Origin: Gordonia otitidis NBRC 100426
Lineage (GTDB): Bacteria; Actinomycetota; Actinomycetes; Mycobacteriales; Mycobacteriaceae
Length of the DNA: 64,000 bases
Assembly: GCF_000248075.1 (NCBI RefSeq)
Contig: NZ_BAFB01000065.1
Coordinates: forward strand, 88,598-152,597
Reading direction: 5' to 3'
Every line of letters begins with the position of its first letter. Position 1 is the first letter of the stretch. The notes under the pieces were generated by a model. That model was not told where the DNA came from, ran no database searches, and saw nothing but the letters and a program-made list of their open reading frames with translations. The position numbers were made by a program, and so were the translations under genes. This document shows, in pieces, positions 9,018-18,907 of this stretch.

Positions 9018-9045
9018 CGTCAAGGACGTGTTTCTCCTGTGTTAC
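9018..9045 (-). promoter_or_regulatory. Candidate GlnR box and -35 element of the glnA1 promoter
   Basis: On the minus strand the sequence reads GTAAC-n6-GAAAC (9045 to 9030), an exact match to the actinobacterial GlnR consensus gTnAC-n6-GaAAC. It is followed 6 nt later by TTGACG (9023-9018), a good -35 hexamer, with a possible -10 TACGGT near 8992-8997. The site would place GlnR just upstream of RNA polymerase, a typical activator position. This is inference from the motif match. The rest of the 8892-9266 gap shows nothing else recognisable. Confidence 0.6.
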
Positions 9046-9266
9046 ACACCGCGGACGTGGGACACCTTCACTATTCCTGATCCCCGCCTTTCGCGCGCGG
9101 TGAATCAGACCACGACCGATGGTGCGCCGTGGATGCCCGAATGGCCGAACCCACGTGGGGCATACACTGACGTGCAGGGACGAGGGCATCGCGTAGGTGT
9201 CTCGTCCACGGAGAAGCACTGCCGGTGACGTTGGCGCCGGCGACATCACGACAGGGAGGCGTTCGG

Positions 9267-9764
9267 ATGGGCCGCGCTACCGGATCATGGCTGTCAGGGC
9301 CGCAGGCGGGCCAGGACGTCGACGTCGAATACCGGGGCGCCGACCTCGGGCTCCCCGAGGCGGGGCCGGGATCACTCGCGGGCGGTTGGCACCGGGTTGC
9401 CGGACTGATGGTCGACTGGATCATCGCGGGCGGTCTGTCGTTGTTGTTCGTGCGCTTCTGCTCTCCCGACATGGGCACGGTGATCCTGGCCGTGTGGTTC
9501 GTCGTCGGTGTGCTCACCGTGACGTTGTTCGGTTTCACGCCAGGGCAATTCGCCGCCGGCACCCGGGTGGCACGCGTCGACCTCGGCCCTGAGCGCACTG
9601 CTGCCGAGCTCGAGGACACCACAGGGTTCGCTGCCGTCGGGCCGATTCGCGCACTCGCGCGTCAGCTCCTGATCGTCTTCATCGTCCCTGCGCTCATGAA
9701 CGACTACAACGGCCGCGCACTACATGATCGCGCGACCGGAACGGCAATGATCCGCACCCGTTGA
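9267..9764 (+). CDS. RDD family membrane protein
   Basis: The 165-aa protein is of RDD-family size. An N-terminal soluble stretch is followed by hydrophobic segments near residues 55-75 and 80-100, and a third near 135-150. The RDD hallmark residues appear as GGWHRVAGLMVDWIIAG, FGFTPGQFAAGTRVARVD and the C-terminal LHDRATGTAMI. The start ATG at 9267 is preceded by GGGAGG at 8-nt spacing; an upstream in-frame TTG region is less likely. It lies between glnA1 and the DUF4191 gene, as in mycobacteria (Rv2219A). The role is unknown; some RDD proteins act in ion exchange. Confidence 0.85.
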   Translation: MGRATGSWLSGPQAGQDVDVEYRGADLGLPEAGPGSLAGGWHRVAGLMVDWIIAGGLSLLFVRFCSPDMGTVILAVWFVVGVLTVTLFGFTPGQFAAGTRVARVDLGPERTAAELEDTTGFAAVGPIRALARQLLIVFIVPALMNDYNGRALHDRATGTAMIRTR

Positions 9765-9838
9765 CCGGTCGTGATCGTCCCGGTCTCGCGCCGCCAGGTC
9801 TGCACGTCACCGGCGGTCACTGCGCGAGTGCGGTCCGA

Positions 9839-10582
9839 TCAGCTGCGACGCCGCGCGGTGCGCTGCATGCTGCGCATCTTCGCATTCGCGGGTAGCGGTC
9901 CCTTCGGCATCGCCGGCCCGGCGCCGCGCGTGCTCAACGCGCTGAGACGGCCCTCGAGAGCATCGATGCGTTTGCCGTCGATGTTGCGCGGCAGTTTGTT
10001 GAGGTGCTTCTCGAGCTTGGAGAGCGCCACCTGGTCGTCGTCGTTGCCGACGTACACCTCGTAGATGGGGGTGTCGCCGACGACTCGCGCGGCCTTCTTC
10101 TTCTCCTGTGCGACCAACGAGCGCACGCGGGTGGGTGAACCCTCGGCGACCAGGATCACCCCTGGCTTGCCGATCACGCGGTGCACCGCGTCGAGGTGAC
10201 TGGTACCCGCGACCGCCTGGCTCACTCGCCACTGGCCACGCATGTTCCCGAGCGCCCAACCCGCGGCGCCCGGTTGTCCCTCGGCGCGCGTGTAGACGGT
10301 CTTCTGGACACGACGACCGAACAGCACAAAGGCGGCGAGAAGGCCGAGGATCACCCCGACAGGGATGAACAGCCACGGGCTCCCGATCGTGAGTCCGAGG
10401 ACCACGAACACGGCCACGACCAGGACGAAGACGCCGACCATGTACGGAATGAGCCGCTTGTCTTCTTTCCGCTGCATCTGGAATGCCTGCCAGAGCTGCG
10501 TGTAGCGCTCGCGCGACGCCTTACGCCGAGCCTTCTTCGCCGCGGCCTTTTCCTCTTTGCTTGCTGCAGACGCCTTTGCCAT
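9839..10582 (-). CDS. DUF4191 domain-containing membrane protein
   Basis: The 247-aa protein corresponds to the conserved mycobacterial Rv2219-type protein. It has a Lys/Ala-rich charged N-terminus (about residues 1-45), two adjacent membrane segments (about 47-67 and 72-92), then a soluble C-terminal domain with the LDAVHRVIGKPGVILVAEG and IYEVYVGNDDDQVAL segments. It ends in a very basic tail. The family has no established function to my knowledge. It is on the same strand as lipA, 108 nt downstream, matching the order in relatives and suggesting co-transcription. Confidence 0.88.
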   Translation of the reverse strand: MAKASAASKEEKAAAKKARRKASRERYTQLWQAFQMQRKEDKRLIPYMVGVFVLVVAVFVVLGLTIGSPWLFIPVGVILGLLAAFVLFGRRVQKTVYTRAEGQPGAAGWALGNMRGQWRVSQAVAGTSHLDAVHRVIGKPGVILVAEGSPTRVRSLVAQEKKKAARVVGDTPIYEVYVGNDDDQVALSKLEKHLNKLPRNIDGKRIDALEGRLSALSTRGAGPAMPKGPLPANAKMRSMQRTARRRS

Positions 10583-10690
10583 GTCCTCTAGGATACGTCC
10601 GGTCGTCGGACGGGAGGTGGGGGGTTGGTCGAGCCCTGCCGTGCGGGCGGTACAGCCATTCGGTGGTCGGGAGAAGGGAGGCGGAACGGT

Positions 10691-11728
10691 TCAGCGTGCG
10701 AGACGTGCGAGCAGGCTCGAAGCCTCCTGGCTCGCCGATCCCTCCTCGGCGAGATGCCCCATCGCGGCGGGCAGCTCCCGGCCGTGATGTGCCATCGCCT
10801 GCGCGTACAGTCGGCCCGCGCGATACGAGGAGCGCACCAGCGGTCCGGCCATCACACCGGCGAACCCGACCTCGCGAGCGAAATCGGAGTGCTCGACGAA
10901 CTCCTCGGGCTTCACCCACCGCTCGACGGGATGGTGGCGCGGTGACGGCCGCAAATACTGCGTGATGGTGAGGATGTCGCATCCCGCATCGTGCAGATCG
11001 ACGATGGACTCGCGGACCTCCTCGGGGGTCTCGCCCATACCGAGAATGAGATTCGACTTCGTGACGAGCCCGAAGTCGCGCGCCTGGGTGAGGACGTCGA
11101 GCGACCGCTCGTAACGGAATGCCGGGCGGATGCGCTTGAATATCCGCGGCACGGTCTCGAGATTGTGTGCGAGCACCTCGGGACGGGCGTCGAAGACCTC
11201 GGCGAGCAGATCAGGCTTGGCGTGGAAGTCAGGGATGAGGTTCTCGACCCCTGTTCCGGGATTCAGGCCGTGAATGGCGCGCACGGTCTCGGCGTACAAC
11301 CATGCACCCTCGTCGGGCAGGTCGTCGCGCGCGACCCCGGTGATCGTCGAGTAGCGCAGACCCATCGCCTGGACGCTCTCCGCGACCCGGCGTGGCTCGT
11401 CGCGGTCGAGTTCGGCCGGCTTCCCGGTGTCGATCTGGCAGAAGTCGCAGCGACGCGTGCACTGCTCACCGCCGATCAGGAATGTCGCCTCACGGTCTTC
11501 CCAGCACTCGTAGATGTTGGGGCACCCGGCCTCTTCGCAGACCGTGTGCAGCCCTTCACGTTTCACGAGACCTTTGAGTTCGGAGTACTCCGGGCCCATC
11601 GTCGCGCGCGTCTTGATCCACTTGGGTTTGCGCTCGATCGGAGTCTGCGCGTTGCGGACCTCGAGGCGCAGCAACTTGCGGCCGTCGGGTGCGGTGGGGG
11701 TTGGGGCTTGTGAATCAGACACGGTCAC
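10691..11728 (-). CDS. lipA: Lipoyl synthase (radical SAM)
   Basis: LipA inserts two sulfurs into octanoyl groups on the lipoyl domains of E2 and GcvH proteins. Both iron-sulfur motifs are visible: the auxiliary cluster [12 protein letters not shown] near residue 68 and the radical-[11 protein letters not shown] near residue 95. The C-terminal RSSYRAG supplies the conserved RSSY Ser ligand. I chose GTG at 11728 because it overlaps the lipB stop as GTGA; a GTG 6 nt downstream is possible. At 345 aa it is a usual length. It forms an operon with lipB and sits close to sucB, whose lipoyl domains are substrates. Confidence 0.97.
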   Translation of the reverse strand: MTVSDSQAPTPTAPDGRKLLRLEVRNAQTPIERKPKWIKTRATMGPEYSELKGLVKREGLHTVCEEAGCPNIYECWEDREATFLIGGEQCTRRCDFCQIDTGKPAELDRDEPRRVAESVQAMGLRYSTITGVARDDLPDEGAWLYAETVRAIHGLNPGTGVENLIPDFHAKPDLLAEVFDARPEVLAHNLETVPRIFKRIRPAFRYERSLDVLTQARDFGLVTKSNLILGMGETPEEVRESIVDLHDAGCDILTITQYLRPSPRHHPVERWVKPEEFVEHSDFAREVGFAGVMAGPLVRSSYRAGRLYAQAMAHHGRELPAAMGHLAEEGSASQEASSLLARLAR

Positions 11729-12456
11729 CGCACCGATGCTACGCCCGGTTCGGCGGGCTCCCGCGGCCCCGTTATCCGGGTCACGTCGCTGTGGTCGAAT
11801 GCCGCGCGTACGGCGTCGACGATGTCGACGAGTACGTCGTCGACGGTGATCTCCTGACCGGACTCGAGTGAGAGAGAGGTGACCCCGGCGTCGGCGATGC
11901 CGCACGGGACGATGGCGTCGAAGGCGCTCATGTCGGGATTCACGTTGAGTGCGAAGCCGTGCAGGGTGACACCGCGGGCCACGCGGATGCCGATCTGTCC
12001 CAGTTTGCGTTCGCCTGCGTCGTCGCACACCCACACCCCGGAGCGACCCTCGACACGTCCGGCGGTGACACCGAACCGCGCGCAGACGGCGATCATCGCC
12101 GACTCGACACGTCGGACGTAGTCGACGACGTCGAGGGGCTCGGCGAGTGCCACGATCGGATATCCGACGAGTTGGCCGGGGCCGTGCCAGGTGATCCGCC
12201 CGCCGCGGTCGACGTCGATCACCTCCGCGCCGTTGGTGGGGAGGTCGGAGTCCTCGGTGCGTTTACCCGCTGTGTACGTCGACGGATGCTCGAGGAGCAG
12301 CAGCAGATCGTGATCGAGGGTGCCGGCCGCGCGCTCGGTTGCCAGAGCGTGTTGCCTGTCGTAGGTGTCCCGATAGTCGACGATGCCGAGGTGGCGCACC
12401 TCGATAGGGGCGGCAGGGTCTCGGCGGATGGATTCGCGTGGCATGTGGATGATCAC
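11725..12456 (-). CDS. lipB: Octanoyl-[ACP]:protein N-octanoyltransferase
   Basis: LipB transfers octanoate from acyl carrier protein to lipoyl domains, the step before LipA. Conserved signatures are [17 protein letters not shown], the catalytic Lys region [18 protein letters not shown] and the catalytic Cys in FDAIVPCGI. The 243-aa form starts at a GTG that overlaps the upstream epimerase stop (GTGA). The ATG 12 nt downstream (MPRES) is an alternative start. Coupling upstream and downstream points to one epimerase-lipB-lipA transcript. Confidence 0.95.
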   Translation of the reverse strand: MIIHMPRESIRRDPAAPIEVRHLGIVDYRDTYDRQHALATERAAGTLDHDLLLLLEHPSTYTAGKRTEDSDLPTNGAEVIDVDRGGRITWHGPGQLVGYPIVALAEPLDVVDYVRRVESAMIAVCARFGVTAGRVEGRSGVWVCDDAGERKLGQIGIRVARGVTLHGFALNVNPDMSAFDAIVPCGIADAGVTSLSLESGQEITVDDVLVDIVDAVRAAFDHSDVTRITGPREPAEPGVASVR

Positions 12457-13337
12457 CGATTCGCGTAGGCCAACCCGGAGTCGATGTCCGGATGGGTGAA
12501 GGTGAAGTCGTTGTCGCTCAGGACCCGGGGCGTGACGCGCTGACTGAACAGAATCATTTCCTCTGCCATCTCGCCGCCCACCAGCTTGGCGGCGAATCCG
12601 GGCGCCCGGGCGAGTGTCGGACGGTGCACGGCCCGGCCGAACGACGACACGAAGTCGGCGAACGGGACCGAACCCGGCGCCGCGAGATTGATCGGACCGC
12701 TGATCGTCGAGGAGAGCAAGAACTCGATGGCACGGACCTCGTCGACGAGCGTTATCCACGAGAAGTACTGTCGCCCACTGCCGATCGTGCCGCCGAGACC
12801 GAGCTTGAAGATCGGGCGCAGCTTTGCGAGCAGGCCGCCGGAAGGGGACAGGACCGGAGCGGTGCGCAACAGCACCACGCGTGTCCGATCACCCGCGTTC
12901 TGCGTGGCGGCGTTCTCCCAGTCGACGACGAGGTCGGCGAGAAACCCGGCGCCGGGGCCGTCGGATTCAGTCGCGGCGTGCTCGCCGGTGTCGCCGTAAT
13001 AGCCCGAGGCACTGGCGCTGACGAAAGTCGGTACGCCGGCCGTCGCGACGGCCTCGGCAATCACCTCGGTCGGGGTGATGCGCGAGTCACGGAGTTCTTG
13101 TTTGAACCGGCCGGTCCACCGTTGGTTGCCGACTCCGACACCACCGAGACTGACCACCGCGTCGACGCCGTCGAGCGCCTCGGTTGGGACGCCGAGAGAT
13201 TCGGGGTCCCAACCGAACTCGTCGTCGGAGCGGGGCTCGTGCCGAACCAGCTTGCGGACCGTGTGCCCGGCGTCGGTCAGCGAGCTGATCAGTGCGGAAC
13301 CGATCAGACCACTCGAGCCGGCGACAGCGATCAGCAT
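12453..13337 (-). CDS. TIGR01777-type NAD-dependent epimerase/oxidoreductase
   Basis: The 294-aa protein is an extended short-chain dehydrogenase/reductase. The N-terminal nucleotide-binding motif is AGSSGLIGSAL. Next come DAVVSLGGVGVGNQRWTGRFK, typical of the TIGR01777 (YfcH-like) subgroup, and SASGYYGDTGEHAATE with the catalytic-region Tyr. The gene ends in a GTGA overlap with lipB and begins 8 nt after sucB. In mycobacteria the same position is held by Rv2216. The physiological reaction is unknown. Confidence 0.9.
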   Translation of the reverse strand: MLIAVAGSSGLIGSALISSLTDAGHTVRKLVRHEPRSDDEFGWDPESLGVPTEALDGVDAVVSLGGVGVGNQRWTGRFKQELRDSRITPTEVIAEAVATAGVPTFVSASASGYYGDTGEHAATESDGPGAGFLADLVVDWENAATQNAGDRTRVVLLRTAPVLSPSGGLLAKLRPIFKLGLGGTIGSGRQYFSWITLVDEVRAIEFLLSSTISGPINLAAPGSVPFADFVSSFGRAVHRPTLARAPGFAAKLVGGEMAEEMILFSQRVTPRVLSDNDFTFTHPDIDSGLAYANR

Positions 13338-13344
13338 GCGGTGT

Positions 13345-15114
13345 CTACAGCCCCAATTCGGCCGCGAACGCGCCTTCTTCGAGCCGCTTCTTGATGGTGG
13401 TCAGGAAGCGTCCCGCGTCGGCACCGTCGATCAGCCGGTGATCGTAGGTCAGCGGATAGAACGACATCGAGCGCACCGCGATCGATTCCGATCCGTCGTC
13501 GCCGGTGATCACCACAGGGCGCTTGACGATGGCGCCGGTGCCGAGCATGGCCGCTTGCGGCGGCACGAGGATCGGGGTGTCGAACAACGCGCCCTGGCTG
13601 CCGATGTTGGTGATGGTGAACGTTCCACCGGCGAGCTCGTCCGGCTTGAGGCCGTTGGAGCGGGCACGGGACGCGATGTCGGCGATGGCACGCGCGAGAC
13701 CGGCAAGAGACAGGTCGTCGGCGTTGTGGATGACCGGCGACAACAGACCCTGCTCGGTGTCGACGGCGATGCCGAGATGCACCTTGTCGTAGTAGGTGAT
13801 CTCCTTCTTGTCCTCGTCGATCGACGCGTTGACGTTCGGGTGTGCCTTGAGCGCTTCGACAACGGCCTTCGCGATGAACGGCAGATAGGTGAGGTTCACT
13901 CCCTCGGAGGCCTTGAACGATTCCTTGGCAGCCTTGCGCAGGGCGGCGACCTTCGTCATGTCGATCTCGAAGACCTGCGTCAACTGGGCGCTCTGCTGCA
14001 GCGACTCGCGCGTCTTCTTCGCGGTGATCTGCCGGATACGGCTGATCTTCTGCGTGGTGCCGCGCAACTCGGCGAGCTCGGGCCTGACCTCCGGGCCGTG
14101 GGCCGCAGGGGCCGACGCCGCGGCGGCCGGAGCCGACGATGCAGCGGGTGCCGACTGGGCTGCGGGAGCCTTCTTGGCCTCCGCGGCCGCCAGCACGTCC
14201 TGCTTGCGGATACGCCCGCCGACTCCGGTTCCCTTCACGGAGTTCAGATCGATGTCGTTGTCGGCGGCCAATTTACGGACCAGCGGGGTCACATACGGCG
14301 TCGACTCGACGGTCGGCGGATCGTTCGACTCCTTGGTCGCCGCCGGAGCACTGGCCTTGGCGGGTTCGGGCTCGTCCTTGGCCGGCTCGGGTTCGGGTTC
14401 GGGCTTCGCCTCTTCCTTGGCAGGCGCAGGTTCTTCCTTGGCGGGTTCGGGCTCCGGCTCCGGCTCGGAGGCCGCGGCGGCCGACTTGTCGCCGATCACC
14501 GCGAGCTTGCCGCCGATCTCGACGACGTCGTCTTCCTCGGCGACGATCTCGAGGAGCGTGCCCGCGACGGGCGAGGGGATCTCGGTGTCGACCTTGTCGG
14601 TCGAGACCTCGAGAAGCGGCTCATCCTCGGCGACCTCGTCGCCGACCTTCTTGAGCCAGTTGGTGACGGTGCCCTCGGTGACGGATTCGCCGAGTTCCGG
14701 CATGAGCACGTCGGTGCCCGATGCCGATCCGCTGGGAGCGGTTGCCGCTGCGGGCTTCTCGGCGGGAGCATCGGCGTCGGTGGAGGGTGCCTCGGGCGTG
14801 GGCTCGGGCTCGCCCGCCTCCTCGGGCTCGCTACCGCTCGCGGAGTCGTCCGAGTCGTCCGAGGAGGCGGTTTCACCTTCTTCGCCGATCAGGGCCAGCT
14901 CGCCGCCGATCTCGACGACATCGTCCTCATGGGCGACGATCTTCGTCAGCACACCCGATGTCGGCGCGGGGATCTCGGTGTCGACCTTGTCGGTGGAGAC
15001 TTCCAACAATGGCTCGTCGGCCTCGACGGTGTCTCCCTCCTCCTTCAGCCACCTGGTGACTGTCCCCTCGGTGACGCTTTCACCAAGGGCTGGCATCTGG
15101 ACGGAGAAGGCCAT
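13345..15114 (-). CDS. dlaT: Dihydrolipoamide acyltransferase E2 (2-oxoglutarate/pyruvate dehydrogenase), two lipoyl domains
   Basis: The 589-aa E2 subunit has two lipoyl domains, each with the lipoylated Lys in [14 protein letters not shown] (about residues 43 and 160). Long Glu/Pro/Ala-rich flexible linkers follow. The peripheral subunit-binding domain starts at [17 protein letters not shown], and the catalytic acyltransferase domain ends with [16 protein letters not shown] (catalytic His and Asp). In mycobacteria the product of this locus (Rv2215, annotated dlaT/sucB) serves pyruvate dehydrogenase. The family also covers succinyltransferases, so the exact substrate is open. lipA/lipB nearby supply its cofactor. 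Confidence 0.95.
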   Translation of the reverse strand: MAFSVQMPALGESVTEGTVTRWLKEEGDTVEADEPLLEVSTDKVDTEIPAPTSGVLTKIVAHEDDVVEIGGELALIGEEGETASSDDSDDSASGSEPEEAGEPEPTPEAPSTDADAPAEKPAAATAPSGSASGTDVLMPELGESVTEGTVTNWLKKVGDEVAEDEPLLEVSTDKVDTEIPSPVAGTLLEIVAEEDDVVEIGGKLAVIGDKSAAAASEPEPEPEPAKEEPAPAKEEAKPEPEPEPAKDEPEPAKASAPAATKESNDPPTVESTPYVTPLVRKLAADNDIDLNSVKGTGVGGRIRKQDVLAAAEAKKAPAAQSAPAASSAPAAAASAPAAHGPEVRPELAELRGTTQKISRIRQITAKKTRESLQQSAQLTQVFEIDMTKVAALRKAAKESFKASEGVNLTYLPFIAKAVVEALKAHPNVNASIDEDKKEITYYDKVHLGIAVDTEQGLLSPVIHNADDLSLAGLARAIADIASRARSNGLKPDELAGGTFTITNIGSQGALFDTPILVPPQAAMLGTGAIVKRPVVITGDDGSESIAVRSMSFYPLTYDHRLIDGADAGRFLTTIKKRLEEGAFAAELGL

Positions 15115-15328
15115 CGCTGTTGACTCCTCGACTCGACATGTGTGTCTGGACTGTGTGTGGTCTGCCGTGGTGGTGTGTGCGCCACCGCGGCAGGGGCGTC
15201 GGCGGGTGGCCGCTGCCCACGCGCTAAACCCTACCCGCCACCGGCCCGCGTCATGTGACGTGTCGACGCAACCGCGTTGGCGAGTTGGCCGCGTGCACAG
15301 CCGGCGGCGGTGGCGGGTGGGTGCGGTG

Positions 15329-16867
15329 TCATCCGTTCGCTGCGATGTCCTCGATCACGCGCGCGATGGTTCGGACGGGGACGCCGGTGCCTCCCTTGGG
15401 CGTGTAGCCCCACGGCGCGCCACTGTTGAAAGCCGGTCCGGCGACGTCGATGTGGGCCCACTGGACGCCGTCGGCGACGAACTCCTTGAGGAACAATCCG
15501 GCGGCGAGCATGCCGCCGTTGCGGTGGTTGGTGACGTTCGCGAGATCGGCAACACGCGATTTCAGGTCTGCCCGCAACTCTGCCGCCAGCGGCATCGGCC
15601 ACGCGTTCTCGCCGACTTCCTGCGAGAGGTCGGCCACGCGGTCACGGAACTCCTCGGTACCCATGACGCCCGGTGTCCGCGCGCCGAGTGCGACCATCTG
15701 GGCGCCGGTCAGCGTTGCGGTGTCGATGAGGTAGTCGGGATCATCCTCGCAGGCGCGGACGATGGCGTCGGCGAGGACGAGGCGTCCCTCGGCGTCGGTG
15801 TTGAGGACCTCAACGGTGGTTCCGCCGTACTGGGTGAGCACGTCACCGGGCCGCTGAGCGGTGCCCGACGGCATGTTCTCGGCCATGGGCACAGTGGCCG
15901 TCACCGACACGTCGACGTCGAGGCGCGCGGCCAGAATGGTGGCGGCGATGACGGCCGCGGCACCTCCCATGTCGGAGGTCATGTGGTCCATGTTGGCCGC
16001 AGGCTTGATGGAGATGCCGCCGGTGTCGAAGGTGATGCCCTTGCCGACCAGCGCGACCTTCTTGGCGTCCTTCTTGCCGGCGTGGGTCAGTCGGACCAGT
16101 CGAGGCAGGCGCGAGCTGCCCTTGCCGACGCCGACTATCCCGCCGTACCCGTCCTTCTCGAGCTGGGTGTGGTCGAGGATCTCCACCTTCAGGCCCGCCT
16201 TGCTGCCGAGCAGTCGGGCGCGTTCGGCGAACTCCTCGGGGTAGAGGTGACTGGGCGGGGTGTTGACGAAATCGCGGGCGATCGCGGTTGCATCGGCGAT
16301 CGCGACGGCATGGTCGAGTTGTGCGGTCGCGGACTTCCCGGTGTTCTCCACAAGCAGCCGAACCGTCGTCGGCGGCGTCTTCGTGGGAAGGGTCTTGGCA
16401 GAACGGAATTCGTCGAAGCGATATGCGCCGAGGAAGAAGCCCTCGGCCACGGGTTCGATGCCGCCGGCGGCGAGCGTCGTCGTGACCTGTCGGCGACCGG
16501 CCAGCGCGCGAGCGGCGATGCCCGCTGCCTGACGGAGCTTCTCCGGATTCTCGACGTCGTCGGCCGAGCCGAGGCCGACAGCGACCACGACGTCGACACC
16601 GAGCGACTCGGGCGCCGGGATCGACGAGACGTCCCCGTGCGTACCTGCTGCGCCCACTGCCACGAGTGCATCGCTGATGGCCGACGCCTGGGCGTCGTCG
16701 AGCAGGCCGTCGCCGATGAACAGGGTGGGAGCGGCGTCGGTGTCGTCCGCGTCGGGGCCCTCGGGCGCGACCAGCCCGATCACGAGTGCCTCGTCTTTCT
16801 TGTCGAGGGAGGTTGCCAGTTGGATCTTGGGACCGCGTGTCCGGTCGACGCTCTCGTTCTTACTCAC
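15329..16867 (-). CDS. pepA: Leucyl aminopeptidase (M17 family)
   Basis: This 512-aa cytosolic di-metal aminopeptidase removes N-terminal residues from peptides. The C-terminal catalytic half carries [20 protein letters not shown] (metal and catalytic Lys/Asp) and the signature [14 protein letters not shown]. The N-terminal half is the usual, less conserved M17 domain. It starts with GTG at 16867. It is divergent from the CHAP-domain gene with an 86-nt gap and separated from sucB by about 215 nt in which I see no feature. Confidence 0.96.
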   Translation of the reverse strand: MSKNESVDRTRGPKIQLATSLDKKDEALVIGLVAPEGPDADDTDAAPTLFIGDGLLDDAQASAISDALVAVGAAGTHGDVSSIPAPESLGVDVVVAVGLGSADDVENPEKLRQAAGIAARALAGRRQVTTTLAAGGIEPVAEGFFLGAYRFDEFRSAKTLPTKTPPTTVRLLVENTGKSATAQLDHAVAIADATAIARDFVNTPPSHLYPEEFAERARLLGSKAGLKVEILDHTQLEKDGYGGIVGVGKGSSRLPRLVRLTHAGKKDAKKVALVGKGITFDTGGISIKPAANMDHMTSDMGGAAAVIAATILAARLDVDVSVTATVPMAENMPSGTAQRPGDVLTQYGGTTVEVLNTDAEGRLVLADAIVRACEDDPDYLIDTATLTGAQMVALGARTPGVMGTEEFRDRVADLSQEVGENAWPMPLAAELRADLKSRVADLANVTNHRNGGMLAAGLFLKEFVADGVQWAHIDVAGPAFNSGAPWGYTPKGGTGVPVRTIARVIEDIAANG

Positions 16868-16941
16868 CCGCTCAACTCTGCCACGTCATTCCGCGGACCG
16901 ACATGGTGGAGACGGGGTGGGTGTGCCCGTCCGGGGCTACC

Positions 16942-16947
16942 TACAGT
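16942..16947 (+). promoter_or_regulatory. -10 hexamer TACAGT of a probable leaderless transcript
   Basis: TACAGT ends 6 nt before the GTG start at 16954, so transcription would begin at or next to the start codon. No Shine-Dalgarno is present, which agrees with leaderless translation. Confidence 0.45.
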
Positions 16948-16953
16948 GGGCCG

Positions 16954-17619
16954 GTGAGTGTGCGCCAGAGCCCGAGTTCGAACACCGGACACAGTCCTCG
17001 GGGAGCGCCGGCCGGGCGACGTCGTCGTCGGCGGGCATGGGTGATCACCGCGCTCGTCGTCGGGGTGGTCGCGGGCGCGGGTGCGATCGGTGTCCGTGCC
17101 GTGTCCGGGCACGATGACCCGGTCTCCCGGCTTGTCGCCGAGGCCGGTGTCGGCCCGGCGAGGCAGACGTTTCCGACGACCGATACCAGCGGGCTGAGCC
17201 CGGTGCGTGCACGGATCGTCGACGTCGTGCACGCGGAGTACGACCGCAACGCGCCCGGCACGATCTACTCGGACGGCGTCGAGGAATCCTGGTGCGCAGA
17301 TTTCGTCAGTACCGTCATGCGCAAAGCCGGTGTGCCGTTTGACAACCCGAACTCGGGATCGTGGCGGATACCCGGTGTGGCCACCCTGACCGACTATCTG
17401 CACTCGAGTGGTCGATGGCGTGCGGCCTCGCATGTGCCCGAGCCCGGCGACATCGTCATTTACGACGCGCCCAGTCACTTCCGGCAGCACACGAACATTG
17501 TCGTCGCGATGGATGGCACCACGGTGACAACCGTGGGTGGCGCTGAGGCGCAGGGCATCACGGTCGATCACTTCGATCCGCGCACCGTCGAGGGGGTGCA
17601 GGGCTACGGCGTGCCGTGA
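16954..17619 (+). CDS. Exported/membrane-anchored CHAP-domain protein
   Basis: The 221-aa protein has a basic N-terminus, one hydrophobic segment at about residues 30-50 and a C-terminal CHAP-type papain-like fold. The likely catalytic Cys is in ESWCADFVSTVMRKAG and the His is in FRQHTNIVVAMDG, with EPGDIVIYD between. CHAP domains cleave peptidoglycan amides or peptides, so an envelope role is likely. The start GTG at 16954 follows a -10 box directly. It lies between pepA and gcvT, where M. tuberculosis has other genes (from memory an adenylate cyclase), so it is a lineage-specific insertion. Confidence 0.8.
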   Translation: MSVRQSPSSNTGHSPRGAPAGRRRRRRAWVITALVVGVVAGAGAIGVRAVSGHDDPVSRLVAEAGVGPARQTFPTTDTSGLSPVRARIVDVVHAEYDRNAPGTIYSDGVEESWCADFVSTVMRKAGVPFDNPNSGSWRIPGVATLTDYLHSSGRWRAASHVPEPGDIVIYDAPSHFRQHTNIVVAMDGTTVTTVGGAEAQGITVDHFDPRTVEGVQGYGVP

Positions 17620-17693
17620 GGGGGTCCCCCGCGGTCGGGTGGCCTGCGCCGACCGTCGACTCAGGTGGGGTGCGCGCATCCGTCGCGGGTCGG

Positions 17694-17699
17694 TAACCT
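17694..17699 (+). promoter_or_regulatory. -10 hexamer TAACCT of a probable leaderless gcvT transcript
   Basis: TAACCT lies 7 nt before the gcvT ATG with no Shine-Dalgarno between. The gap shows no glycine-riboswitch-like structure. Confidence 0.5.
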
Positions 17700-17706
17700 G
17701 CACCCC

Positions 17707-18816
17707 ATGACCGAATTGCTCGCGGGACCGATCGCCGACCGTCACTACGCACTCGGTGCCACCTTCGCCGAGTTCGGCGGATGGCACATGCCCGTCTCGT
17801 ACGCGGGCACCGTTGCAGAACACAACGCGGTGCGCGGAGCGGTCGGCATCTTCGACGTCAGCCACCTCGGTAAGGCTCTCGTGACGGGTTCGGGCGCGGC
17901 CGATCTCGTCAACTCGACGCTGACGAACGATCTCGGGAAGATCCACGCCGGTAAGGCGCAGTACACGTTGTGCTGCAATGAGTCCGGGGGAGTGATCGAC
18001 GATCTGATCGCCTATCTCGTCTCCGACGACGAGGTGTTTCTCGTTCCCAATGCGGCGAACACGTCGAAGGTCGTGGCAGCGCTTCGTGGTGCCGCGCCCG
18101 GCGGTGTCGAGATCACCGACCAACACCGCGACTACGCCGTGTTCGCCGTCCAGGGGCCGAGGAGTCCCGATGTTCTTGCCGCAGTTGGGCTTCCGACCGA
18201 CATGGAGTACATGGCCTTCGCTGATGCCGAGTTGAAGACGGAGAGCGCCGCGTATCCGGTGCGTGTGTGCCGGACCGGCTACACCGGCGAGCGGGGATAC
18301 GAGATCCTGCCGCGCTGGAGCGACGCGGGCCCTGTCTTCGACGCGTTGCTCGCCGAGGTGACGAATGCCGGCGGACAGCCTGCCGGGTTGGGCGCCCGCG
18401 ACACGTTGCGCACGGAGATGGGATACGCATTGCACGGGCACGAGTTGACCGAGCAGATCACTCCCAATCAGGCGCGTAGCGGTTGGGCGGTCGGCTGGGA
18501 CAAGTCGACGTTCTTCGGTCGTGACGCGCTGGTGGCCGAGAAAGAGGCGGGACCGGCCCGACGGCTGTACGGGCTGAAGGCGACGGGGCGCGGAGTTCCG
18601 CGAGCGGGTTTGACCGTGCTCTCGGGGCCGGGCGGCGACGTCGTTGGCGAGACGACATCGGGAACGTTCTCGCCGACCCTCAAGCAGGGCATCGCGCTGG
18701 CATTGATCGACACGTCGACCGGGATCAAGAAGAGTGCGGAGGTCGTCGTCGACGTGCGCGGGCGCGATCTGACGTGCGAGGTCGTCATCCCGCCGTTCGT
18801 CGAGTCGCACGTGTGA
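17707..18816 (+). CDS. gcvT: Glycine cleavage system aminomethyltransferase (T protein)
   Basis: GcvT moves the methylene group from the lipoyl-bound intermediate of glycine to tetrahydrofolate, giving 5,10-methylene-THF and ammonia. The 369-aa length is normal. Family stretches are [15 protein letters not shown] near the N-terminus, [23 protein letters not shown] and [14 protein letters not shown]. The ATG at 17707 lies 7 nt after a -10 box. It is followed by a hairpin at 18839-18861 and then ilvE on the same strand. The gcvP and gcvH partners are not in this window. Confidence 0.96.
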   Translation: MTELLAGPIADRHYALGATFAEFGGWHMPVSYAGTVAEHNAVRGAVGIFDVSHLGKALVTGSGAADLVNSTLTNDLGKIHAGKAQYTLCCNESGGVIDDLIAYLVSDDEVFLVPNAANTSKVVAALRGAAPGGVEITDQHRDYAVFAVQGPRSPDVLAAVGLPTDMEYMAFADAELKTESAAYPVRVCRTGYTGERGYEILPRWSDAGPVFDALLAEVTNAGGQPAGLGARDTLRTEMGYALHGHELTEQITPNQARSGWAVGWDKSTFFGRDALVAEKEAGPARRLYGLKATGRGVPRAGLTVLSGPGGDVVGETTSGTFSPTLKQGIALALIDTSTGIKKSAEVVVDVRGRDLTCEVVIPPFVESHV

Positions 18817-18838
18817 TCCGCGCGCGGGTCCATGCGCA

Positions 18839-18861
18839 CCGATCGGGCCCGGCCCGATCGG
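18839..18861 (+). terminator. Hairpin after gcvT
   Basis: Perfect 10-bp arms (CCGATCGGGC and its complement) flank a 3-nt loop, 22 nt after the gcvT stop and about 35 nt before the ilvE -10 box. There is no U-tract. It probably ends the gcvT transcript so that ilvE uses its own promoter. Confidence 0.6.
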
Positions 18862-18895
18862 CGGTGGCGGTGACGATCGGTTTGCCTCGCGGCGT

Positions 18896-18901
18896 TACCA
18901 T
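18896..18901 (+). promoter_or_regulatory. -10 hexamer TACCAT of a probable leaderless ilvE transcript
   Basis: TACCAT lies 6 nt before the ilvE ATG, and no Shine-Dalgarno is present. Confidence 0.45.
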
Positions 18902-18907
18902 AGGCCA

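Noticed and set aside
13075..16957. Very long open frames on the plus strand opposite sucB and pepA (about 680 and 1020 codons)
   Set aside because: They are antisense reflections of strongly recognisable genes in high-GC DNA; the translations are low-complexity and contain no domains.
17620..17706. Possible glycine riboswitch before gcvT
   Set aside because: The gap is only 87 nt, has a -10 box 7 nt before the ATG, and lacks the conserved glycine-aptamer blocks.
16864..18810. A 648-codon open frame opposite gcvT and the CHAP gene
   Set aside because: Arg/His-rich antisense frame spanning two real genes and their promoters; no domain features.
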